A stretch of DNA of 32,187 nt, from positions 1-32,187 of the forward strand of contig CAJQLD010000015.1 in NCBI GenBank assembly GCA_905479095.1, given 5' to 3'. Both the position numbers and the translations under genes were made by a program. Source of the DNA: an uncultured Flavobacteriaceae bacterium. GTDB taxonomy: Bacteria > Bacteroidota > Bacteroidia > Flavobacteriales > Flavobacteriaceae. The notes under the pieces are model-generated. The model saw nothing but the letters and a program-made list of their open reading frames with translations, was not told where the DNA came from and searched no databases. The stretch's first letter is position 1; every line of letters begins with the position of its first letter. Shown in pieces: positions 7,840-15,308 of the stretch.

Positions 7840-10389
7840 TTAGAAGTTAAGTTTTGCTCCGATACTAAATGTTCTTCCGTAACCATAGTAAACCAAAGCA
7901 GTGTTGGCTGTTGAACCTGATCCGTCATTGGCATCAGAAATATATTCTGTATCAAACACATTGTTCATACGAGCTGTTAAAGTTGTTTCAAAAGGTCCGA
8001 AATCAAAGGTGTGACTGATCACGGTATCAAACAAGCTATAGTCAGGCATTTTCCATGCATCAGGTGCTCCTTGTGTCCCTCTATCACTCGGGTCAAATTG
8101 CGCGTAAAGATCCGCGTAGTAATTGTAATCGATCACGAATCGTGTTTTAGGCGTTAATTTATAATTAATCCCTAAAGCCATTGTTGTTTGAGCGGCATCC
8201 GCTACATGTAAATCTTTTATAAATAAGTTTACAGTGTCTACCACATTTTGATCTTCATCAATGATATCAACGTCTGCTACATTACTATCCCATCTCCAGT
8301 CTCCTAAAGAGGCCATTCCTGTAATTCTTAATTTGTCAGTGGCTCTGTAAACAAAATCCAATTCAATTCCAGTGTGAATTGCATTTACCCCTAAAATATT
8401 AGCATAAGCAATGGTTTCGTCAGGTTGACGGAAACTTTGTGTTTCTGTTCTGTCTTCCCAAGCTGTAGAATATAAATTTACATTGGCAGATAATTTCGTT
8501 GAACGAAATCCGTATCCTAACTCAAAACTTGTAATTTTTTGGTTTTCAGCGTCTTTATTAAGATTTTGATTCCCGTTGTTTAAAAATACAGCGCCAAATT
8601 CTGGTGCTTTTTCGAAGTACCCTACGTTTGCAAAAACATTGTGTTTTTGACCTATTCTATAATTTGCACCCCCTTTAACACTGTACCCTAGAAAATTGTA
8701 AGTATCAGTCGTTTGTAATGGATCCGAATCTAAAAACTTGAAGTAATCAACCCTTTGGTAAGAAGTGTTTGAAACTGCTAAAGAGATGAACGTGTTAAAG
8801 TCTTCGTTCACATCATATTCTAATTGACTAAAAGCGCCTAACCAGCCTACGTTTCCATCGTTATTATAACTTCTTTTATCACCAACTTGCAATGCTGCAT
8901 TTGGGTTGTTTACATCGCTATCATCAAAGAAATACTGACCTCCTAACAAGTCCGTAACTGTTTGGTAATGCTTTCCTGTATAATCTCTCCAATCCAATCC
9001 AGTTAATAAGACTAAATCATCCGTTAAGTCTGTTTTTAACGTTGACAAGACCCCAAACCAGTTGTGATCATTATGAGACGCTCTTAAAATAGTTTCAGAA
9101 CCATTTGCACCACTGGCAATGTTTTCGTCTACAATTTTATCAAAATTTATAGCGCCGTATAATCCATCTCGGTAATCACTTTGACCGTTAGATTCAAATG
9201 TAAATTTGTTAGTTCCAGCAGTTCCACCGCCACCACCAGTTCCGTAGGAAGCATAAGCAACAGTTGATAAGCTTGTTTTGTCGCTAATTGTCCAATAGTG
9301 GTTTAAAGACATTTGAGGTTTGTTGTAGAAATTATCTTCTTGGTGTGTAACTTGTCCGTTCTTGTAACCCCAATCAGCATTGAACTTTCTTCCTCTTTCA
9401 GAATTTCTGAATGTTTGAATTAATTGTCTGTTTTGTCGTTGACCATGACGTTGTTTAGCGCCAAATACAGAAAATGAGATTTTGTGAGCGTCATTGATTT
9501 CTTTAGAAAGATTCAGGAAGTAAGAAACGCCGCTAAACTCTGTTCCATCGACATATCCATTTCCAGTTGTTCTTGCTGCAGAAACAGTCGCTGCAAGACC
9601 ACTATCCATAACTCCAGTTGAATATAACAACCCAAGTTTTTCATAGCCATCGTTGGCGATAGAAGTAAATATTTTCCCTCCAGTTTCAACATCTGTTGTT
9701 TTTGTAATCACGTTGATCGTTCCACCAATAGATGGGACCGCTACTTTAGAAGCTCCAAGGCCTCTTTGCACCTGCATTGAAGAAGTCACATCTCCAAGAC
9801 CAGCCCAGTTAGACCAATAGACACGACCGTTTTCCATGTCGTTTACTGGAATTCCGTTAATCATTACCGCAACGTTTTCAGAACTAAACCCTCTAAGGTT
9901 AATTCGACCGTCACCATATCCACCACCTGCTTTGGTCGCATAGACTCCTGGCGTTGATTTTAAAATTTCTGGAAATTCTTGAGTTCCTAATTTGAGCTCA
10001 ATTTCAGCAGATTTTAGTGTAGAAACCGCTACTGGCGTTTTTCTGTCCACTGCTACAGAAGCAATAATTTGAACTTCTTCTAAACCAAATTCACTAGCTT
10101 CTAGTGCCATTGAACCGAGGTCCAAGTTTCCTGAAAAAGAAACAGTCATTGATACATACCCAACATAAGAAACAACAACCTCTCCAGATGCGTTTTTAGT
10201 GTTGAATGTAAAATTCCCGTCAAAATCAGCAGAAACGCCATTGGACGTCCCCTTTTCAACAATCGTAGCACCTGGTAAAGGCACTTGTTGTCCAGCATCG
10301 ATAACTGTACCTGATACAGTGCTTTGTGCAGCAACTGATACCGTACATGCCATCAAGGCAATAGATAAAATCTGTGTAAGTTTTTTCAT
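7840..10389 (-). CDS. TonB-dependent receptor with CarboxypepD_reg-like domain
   Basis: 849 residues. Signal peptide 1-21 ends in SVAAQ, followed by the carboxypeptidase-regulatory-like domain ~23-110 (GTVIDAGQQVPLPGATIVEK and a VSYVGY strand), then a plug ~115-235 containing STPGVYATKAGGGYGDGRIN, MINGIPVNDMENGRVYWSNW and GGTINVITKTT, then the barrel. The C-terminal strand RTFSIGAKLNF ends in Phe as expected for BAM-dependent insertion. A Gly-rich run (about GTGGGGGTAG) lies in an extracellular loop region. It is the first gene of an operon with the repeat lipoprotein and has a good -33/-7 promoter at 10429-10459. The substrate is unknown. The plug and several barrel segments align by eye with the receptor at 1648-4404, so this is an adjacent paralogue. 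Confidence 0.92.
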   Translation of the reverse strand: MKKLTQILSIALMACTVSVAAQSTVSGTVIDAGQQVPLPGATIVEKGTSNGVSADFDGNFTFNTKNASGEVVVSYVGYVSMTVSFSGNLDLGSMALEASEFGLEEVQIIASVAVDRKTPVAVSTLKSAEIELKLGTQEFPEILKSTPGVYATKAGGGYGDGRINLRGFSSENVAVMINGIPVNDMENGRVYWSNWAGLGDVTSSMQVQRGLGASKVAVPSIGGTINVITKTTDVETGGKIFTSIANDGYEKLGLLYSTGVMDSGLAATVSAARTTGNGYVDGTEFSGVSYFLNLSKEINDAHKISFSVFGAKQRHGQRQNRQLIQTFRNSERGRKFNADWGYKNGQVTHQEDNFYNKPQMSLNHYWTISDKTSLSTVAYASYGTGGGGGTAGTNKFTFESNGQSDYRDGLYGAINFDKIVDENIASGANGSETILRASHNDHNWFGVLSTLKTDLTDDLVLLTGLDWRDYTGKHYQTVTDLLGGQYFFDDSDVNNPNAALQVGDKRSYNNDGNVGWLGAFSQLEYDVNEDFNTFISLAVSNTSYQRVDYFKFLDSDPLQTTDTYNFLGYSVKGGANYRIGQKHNVFANVGYFEKAPEFGAVFLNNGNQNLNKDAENQKITSFELGYGFRSTKLSANVNLYSTAWEDRTETQSFRQPDETIAYANILGVNAIHTGIELDFVYRATDKLRITGMASLGDWRWDSNVADVDIIDEDQNVVDTVNLFIKDLHVADAAQTTMALGINYKLTPKTRFVIDYNYYADLYAQFDPSDRGTQGAPDAWKMPDYSLFDTVISHTFDFGPFETTLTARMNNVFDTEYISDANDGSGSTANTALVYYGYGRTFSIGAKLNF

Positions 10390-10428
10390 AACTTTAATTA
10401 TGTTTGTTAACGTTTTAAATTAGTTTAA

Positions 10429-10459
10429 CAAAAATAACTATTGTTATGCTGCATACAAC
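10429..10459 (-). promoter_or_regulatory. Predicted Bacteroidota-type promoter for receptor operon
   Basis: On the minus strand GTTG (10456-10459) is followed after exactly 19 bases by TATTTTTG (10429-10436), matching the TTTG / TAnnTTTG consensus used by the Bacteroidota primary sigma factor. A transcript would begin near 10422, leaving a ~32-base leader before the receptor ATG at 10389. Confidence 0.55.
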
Positions 10460-10514
10460 TATATTTCAGTTAAAAACTTTAACTAAATTATTAACAAAAT
10501 ATTATAACTTTAAT

Positions 10515-12134
10515 TTAATTGTTACCTAGGTAATGGTTTAATAGATTGGAGGTAGAAGCATCATGCTTGGTAATTGAGCTGGTATTAATTTCATGTAAAA
10601 TTTTTGTTGCTAATTGTTTACCTAATTCAACTCCAAATTGATCAAAACTATAGATATTCCAAACCACGCCTTGAACAAAAATCTTATGTTCATACATCGC
10701 AATCAGCTTTCCTAAGCTTTCAGGAGTTAGTTGGTTAATAAGTAAGGTATTTGTGGGTTTATTCCCTGCAAACACTTTAAAAGGAATGATTTCTGGGGCA
10801 GTCCCTTCTGCGACCACCTCATCCTTTGTTTTACCATTTAATAAAGCTTCTGTTTGGGCAAAATAATTAGAAATCAACTTGTCTTGATGGTCTTTGTTGC
10901 CATGCAACGATTTTGTAAACCCTATAAAATCTGCAGGAATCAATTTAGTTCCTTGGTGAATCAACTGAAAAAAGGCATGTTGAGAATTGGTTCCGGGCTC
11001 GCCCCAAATTAAATTCCCTGTGTCGTAGCCAACTTCATTTCCTGATCGGTCAATACTTTTACCATTACTTTCCATAATGGCTTGTTGTAAATAGGTCGCA
11101 AATTGATTCAAGTATTGAGTGTAAGGGATTATAGCTTCACTTTCTGCCTCGAAAAAATTATTATACCAAATGCTCAAAAATGCGAGTACTGTTGGAATGT
11201 TTGTTTCAAATTCTTCCTCCCTAAAATGGGTGTCCATTTTATGAGCGCCTTCTAAAAGGGATTCGAAATTGTCATGCCCAACTGCCAAACTAATGCTTAA
11301 ACCAACGGCGCTCCAAAGTGAAAAACGTCCGCCTACCCAATCCCACATCGGAAAAATATTGGAGGCCTCAATTCCAAAGGCTTCTACTTTGGCCGTGTTT
11401 GTTGAAACTGCTACAAAATGCTTTGCCACATCATCCTGAGTGGCGTGTTTTAAAAACCAGTCTCTAATTGTTGTGGCGTTTGATAATGTTTCCTGCGTTG
11501 TAAATGTTTTAGAGACAATCACAAACAGTGTTGTTTCTGGATTAAGCGTCTTTAAGACTTCGTTGACATGATCTCCATCGACATTGCTTACAAAATGTGG
11601 TTTTAGATGATTGCCATAAAAAGCCAACGAATCGACCACCATGGCTGGCCCTAAATCTGAACCACCAATTCCGATATTCACAACATCGGTGAATGCTTTG
11701 TTAGAAAATCCTTTTTTGGTGCCGTTAATAATAGCATCCGAAAAGTTTTTCATTAAGGCCTTGACCTTATATATTTCGGGAATAACATTAACACCATCCA
11801 CAAGAATTTTGGAGTTTTCTGGCGCACGAAGCGCTGTATGCATCACCGCTCTACCTTCTGTTTGGTTGATGGTATCCCCTTCAAAATAACTTGAAACGGC
11901 GTCCTTAAGTTTAATCTCTTCCGCTAATTCTTTGAAAAGTTGCATGGTTTCAGAAGTCATTCTATTTTTTGAGAAATCGACGTAAAAGTCGTCCCATTTA
12001 ATTGTGAATTCATCCGCTCGCCCAGGGTTTTGTTCAAACCATGTTTTCATATGATCGTCTTTGATTGCTTCAAAGTGGTCTTTTAATTTGTCCCAAGCTT
12101 TAGTTTGAGTTGGGTTTATTGAATTTAATGCCAT
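10515..12134 (-). CDS. pgi: Glucose-6-phosphate isomerase
   Basis: 539 residues, the normal length for the long bacterial/eukaryotic-type PGI. It interconverts glucose 6-phosphate and fructose 6-phosphate in glycolysis and gluconeogenesis in the cytoplasm. Family signatures are all present: [15 protein letters not shown], the phosphate-binding [25 protein letters not shown] (PGI signature 1), MESNGKS with the catalytic-region Glu, [11 protein letters not shown] with the catalytic-region His, and VELGKQLA near the C-terminus. It is the last gene of the DUF3108-TDO-M23-pgi operon, starting 18 bases after the M23 stop. No terminator hairpin is visible before the next promoter region. Confidence 0.97.
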   Translation of the reverse strand: MALNSINPTQTKAWDKLKDHFEAIKDDHMKTWFEQNPGRADEFTIKWDDFYVDFSKNRMTSETMQLFKELAEEIKLKDAVSSYFEGDTINQTEGRAVMHTALRAPENSKILVDGVNVIPEIYKVKALMKNFSDAIINGTKKGFSNKAFTDVVNIGIGGSDLGPAMVVDSLAFYGNHLKPHFVSNVDGDHVNEVLKTLNPETTLFVIVSKTFTTQETLSNATTIRDWFLKHATQDDVAKHFVAVSTNTAKVEAFGIEASNIFPMWDWVGGRFSLWSAVGLSISLAVGHDNFESLLEGAHKMDTHFREEEFETNIPTVLAFLSIWYNNFFEAESEAIIPYTQYLNQFATYLQQAIMESNGKSIDRSGNEVGYDTGNLIWGEPGTNSQHAFFQLIHQGTKLIPADFIGFTKSLHGNKDHQDKLISNYFAQTEALLNGKTKDEVVAEGTAPEIIPFKVFAGNKPTNTLLINQLTPESLGKLIAMYEHKIFVQGVVWNIYSFDQFGVELGKQLATKILHEINTSSITKHDASTSNLLNHYLGNN

Positions 12135-12152
12135 TGGCTCGTTTTAATATGG

Positions 12153-13433
12153 TTAGTTAATAGAGTCTAATTGTTGTTTTAGTGGCGCGATAAATACCTG
12201 ATAATCGGGCTTTAATCGCAAAGGTAATGCTTTTGCATCTGGTAATTTTTGACGGAATGGATCTACTTGTTTGCCGTTTTTCCAAAAACGATAACACACA
12301 TGTGGGCCTCCGGTATTTCCGGTCATCCCAACTTTCCCAATGACATCTCCTTGTTTGACGTAATCGCCTACACTCACCAGGCGTCTGCTCATGTGTAAAT
12401 ATTGGGTGCTATAAGTGGCGTTATGCCTGATTTTGACATATTTTCCATTGCCTCCTTTTCGTGTAGAGGCCGTCACAGTACCGTTTGCAGTGGCTAAAAT
12501 AGGCGTGCCTATTGGGGCTGCAAAATCCGTTCCTTTGTGGGGTCGAACTCTGTTTCCGTAGTAGGCTATTTTTCGTTTTAAATTGTATCTTGAAGAAATG
12601 CGGCTAAATTGTACCGGTGCTTTTAAAAAGGCTTTTCGAAGGCTTTTTGCGTTTTCATCAAAATAATCGGTTCTGTTTTTTGAATCCGAATTCATATAAT
12701 TAAACGCATAAAACGATTCGCCTTTATGTTCAAAAAAAGCAGCTTTAATGCTTTCAATCCCTGCGTATATAGAATCGTCTACATAACGTTCTTCATAAAT
12801 CACTTTGAAATTATCGCCTTTCTGAAGTCTAGAAAAATCGATGGTCCAAGCGTAGATGTCATCAGACATATCATAAATCAGTTGGGTAGGCAAACCTTGA
12901 TCCTCCATGGTTTCAGAGAGGGTGCTTTGAATGAACCCAAACGTCTCTTTTTCGACAACTTTAACGGACTTTCTTTCTGTATATGCAATAATTGAATCAC
13001 AAAACTCAACGACTACATATTCAATTTTATTGGGTTGATAGATGAAAATTAAAGGGTTTTGGGCCTCACCTTTGTCATATAAAACGGTGTAAGGCTTTCC
13101 AATTCTTAACTGACGAACGTCAAAAACTTCTTTTGTTTTTTCAGCGATATGATGTATTTGTGGATAAAACAAATGGTGTTGTTCTAAGATCACACCAAAG
13201 CTGTCACCACTCCTAATCGTATCATTAACGACCCGATAGTTAGTTAGGTTGTATCCAAATTTATAATCGTCTTTTTCGACAATCACCTCTGGCTCAGCCT
13301 CCACTAAATCATCACTTGAACATCCTTTTAGAATGCTATAAAAGCTGATAATCATAAATCCATAAAGGAAATATCTTGTTTTAAAATATTTTTTATAGTC
13401 CTTCCACTGCATGTCCCCAATTATCTTTTTCAT
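12153..13433 (-). CDS. M23-family peptidoglycan peptidase lipoprotein
   Basis: About 426 residues with a cytoplasmic-to-membrane N-terminus and lipobox SILKGC (Cys38), then ~240 residues of spacer with OapA/LysM-like strand features, and a C-terminal LytM/M23 domain. In that domain HKGTD supplies the His/Asp zinc ligands, YLHMS follows, and the last motif is GPHVCYRF. The usual H-x-H is therefore H-x-C: the third zinc ligand is Cys (codon 12294-12296). M23 enzymes cut peptidoglycan cross-bridges during growth or division. I chose ATG 13433, inside the 3' end of the dioxygenase gene, because GGAG lies five bases before it; ATG 13412 is an alternative. The open frame extends further upstream but this would only be overlap. 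It sits in an operon with TDO and pgi. Confidence 0.85.
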   Translation of the reverse strand: MKKIIGDMQWKDYKKYFKTRYFLYGFMIISFYSILKGCSSDDLVEAEPEVIVEKDDYKFGYNLTNYRVVNDTIRSGDSFGVILEQHHLFYPQIHHIAEKTKEVFDVRQLRIGKPYTVLYDKGEAQNPLIFIYQPNKIEYVVVEFCDSIIAYTERKSVKVVEKETFGFIQSTLSETMEDQGLPTQLIYDMSDDIYAWTIDFSRLQKGDNFKVIYEERYVDDSIYAGIESIKAAFFEHKGESFYAFNYMNSDSKNRTDYFDENAKSLRKAFLKAPVQFSRISSRYNLKRKIAYYGNRVRPHKGTDFAAPIGTPILATANGTVTASTRKGGNGKYVKIRHNATYSTQYLHMSRRLVSVGDYVKQGDVIGKVGMTGNTGGPHVCYRFWKNGKQVDPFRQKLPDAKALPLRLKPDYQVFIAPLKQQLDSIN

Positions 13434-14334
13434 CGTTGCTCCAAAGTTCAGGAAAAAATATTCTTTTTTGGTATTTTGGATGCATATATTTTTGCCAATC
13501 GCTTCCACCTGTAGCGACGCCATCTCCGTTTTTTCCTAAAATATAATGTTTGGCGGCATTGTAATGTGCCATAACCCAGGTGATATTGACTGTATAATCG
13601 TAATGGCGCATCGCTGCAATTAGTGATTCATCTTTTTGATGTTCTTCAGGAAGCTCTTTGAATTTTGACCATAAGTTTTTAGAAGTGTAGGCTTCCATGA
13701 ACGTCTTAAACTCGTTTTTGTAACGGTTTTCGAAGTTGATTAATAGAATTGATTTTTGACCCGTCTTAAAGTCTTTTCCAGCGGCTTGCCAGTATAAATG
13801 TTCGAACGCTTCTTCAAAAGACGTATTTGCATCTATTTTTTTACGAAATCTGACATCAATAAGATTGATACGCTCTGTAGACGCAAATTCAATAAGTCGA
13901 TATTGAGCACTTTGAAAACCACTTGCTGGGGTGAGTGTTTGTCTAAATTTATTGTATTGTGACACGTCCATACCGTCTCTCATAATATCAAATGAGGTTG
14001 TTAGCATATCAAAATAACGACTGATACGCATGAGTTTGTTTTTAAAAAACGACAAACTCAAGGGGGATGCTTCTGCGACTTGTCGAATCTCCCAAAGAAT
14101 CATCTTAAAAACAAGCTCATTGATTTGATGATAGCTAATAAACACCATCTCGTCGGGGAATTCTGTCCGTTGAATTTGTAAACTTAGAAGGGCATCGGTA
14201 TGTATATAATCCCAATACGTGATCGGCTTACTATATAATAAGCCTTCTAAATGAACGTCTGGGTCTTGGCGAATGGCCTGATATTTATCCTTCAGTTTAT
14301 TTGATAATTGGTCGGTTTTTGAATTTTTGTTCAT
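13393..14334 (-). CDS. Tryptophan 2,3-dioxygenase family protein
   Basis: 313 residues, cytoplasmic heme enzyme of the TDO family, which opens the indole ring of tryptophan to N-formylkynurenine using O2. Visible family features are TYWDYIHTDALLSLQ (39-53), His69 in SYHQINELVFK, PASGFQSAQYR with Arg146 (substrate carboxylate contact in characterised TDOs), and WVMAHYNAAKHYILG with His257 in the position of the heme-ligating His, followed by the GDGVATGGSDW loop (usual form GTGGS). It is somewhat divergent from classical KynA but of typical length. Its ATG overlaps the DUF3108 stop (TAATG), so translation is coupled, and its 3' end overlaps the M23 gene. No other kynurenine-pathway gene is in the window. 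Confidence 0.88.
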   Translation of the reverse strand: MNKNSKTDQLSNKLKDKYQAIRQDPDVHLEGLLYSKPITYWDYIHTDALLSLQIQRTEFPDEMVFISYHQINELVFKMILWEIRQVAEASPLSLSFFKNKLMRISRYFDMLTTSFDIMRDGMDVSQYNKFRQTLTPASGFQSAQYRLIEFASTERINLIDVRFRKKIDANTSFEEAFEHLYWQAAGKDFKTGQKSILLINFENRYKNEFKTFMEAYTSKNLWSKFKELPEEHQKDESLIAAMRHYDYTVNITWVMAHYNAAKHYILGKNGDGVATGGSDWQKYMHPKYQKRIFFPELWSNDEKDNWGHAVEGL

Positions 14335-15110
14335 TAAAATTGAATTTCAAAAGGATGTTTTAGCCCTTTTTGAGCGATTAAATCAGAGCGTAAAGAACCA
14401 ACACTTAGGTCGGCTTTTATTCTCAATGGAATTTTATTTGCGTCGGCACTCACCCATAGCGTGAGACTTTCTTCTTCACTAAACACACGTCCAGCCATCA
14501 CATAGGGTCTAAATTTTAGACATTTAATTTTCCCAAAGGCCGTTTGAATGGTTTCTCTCCCTAAATATTTTAATTTAAACTTAAACGTCTCGTCATCAAA
14601 AAACATATCTAGCGCTACAATATCGTTTATCTGTATTGTTTCCGTTTGATAATTATTTCTCAGATAGTAATAAGCAGAGACTAAATCTTGAACATTGTCT
14701 CCAATATCCACTGAGGTTTTTGTGTTGTCTTTAAAGTCCGTAATATATGCTTTTTGGTTGCTATGATCGAACTCAATAATTCTATTTTTCACATAACCGC
14801 CTTCATCAATATCACGAATAAACTTATAAGGCGCCCCTGTTTGCTTATCAAAATAACTTTCGTAATGGTCTTGAACTTTAAAAACCCACTTAATAGGGCC
14901 TGTTGTCCAGCCTTTCGCAACCACTCTATAAACTGGCTTATTAGCGTAGGTCGTTTCTGAAACTTCAAGAGTTGCGTTTCCTGCTTTCATCCAGCCACTA
15001 TAGCTAAGCTTAAACTTTAGCCATTCGCCTGCCTCAAACGAGGAATCTTGTTGGGCATTTAAAAAGCCCATACTTGCCAAAAGCAACACTAAAAATAAAA
15101 TTTTTTTCAT
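14334..15110 (-). CDS. DUF3108-domain exported protein
   Basis: About 258 residues from ATG 15110, where a clean signal peptide begins (MKKILFLVLLLASMGFLNAQ). Upstream in-frame ATGs would add 26 hydrophilic residues and are less likely. The mature protein matches DUF3108: FEAGEWLKFKLSYSGWMKAG at the start, KPVYRVVAKGWTTG, VFKVQDHYESYFD, IRDIDEGGY, and LTLWVSADANKIPLRI near the end. It is all beta and probably periplasmic or at the outer membrane. The family function is not established. It is first in the operon with TDO, M23 and pgi; its stop shares one base with the TDO start. A ~200-base AT-rich spacer (15111-15308) upstream presumably carries its promoter, but I see no convincing match. 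Confidence 0.85.
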   Translation of the reverse strand: MKKILFLVLLLASMGFLNAQQDSSFEAGEWLKFKLSYSGWMKAGNATLEVSETTYANKPVYRVVAKGWTTGPIKWVFKVQDHYESYFDKQTGAPYKFIRDIDEGGYVKNRIIEFDHSNQKAYITDFKDNTKTSVDIGDNVQDLVSAYYYLRNNYQTETIQINDIVALDMFFDDETFKFKLKYLGRETIQTAFGKIKCLKFRPYVMAGRVFSEEESLTLWVSADANKIPLRIKADLSVGSLRSDLIAQKGLKHPFEIQF

Positions 15111-15308
15111 GTGTTTATATTTATTCTTTTTATCGGACCCGTGCTGTTCGCTATTAATCATTTCCATGGGTGATAAAATTCCGAACATGCTCGTTTCATA
15201 TAATGTTATAAAATTCTACTATTTGATCGATATAGCATAATATTTGAGAACAAATTTGCAATTATTATTCCAAAAAAAATAACGCATTAGATGTCGTTAT
15301 CAACTACA

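Noticed and set aside
9215-9245. Gly-codon-rich run in the second receptor as a possible slippage repeat.
   Set aside because: The codons vary (mixed GGT/GGC/GGA and ACT/GCT) with no homopolymer or identical unit long enough to suggest phase variation.
10199-10423. Plus-strand ORF crossing the receptor start and promoter region.
   Set aside because: Antisense to the conserved N-terminal domain and signal peptide of the receptor, and it covers the predicted promoter.
13412-13523. Longer N-terminus for the M23 peptidase reaching back to 13523.
   Set aside because: The extra residues lie inside the dioxygenase coding sequence and precede the true signal/lipobox; ATG 13433 has GGAG at suitable spacing.
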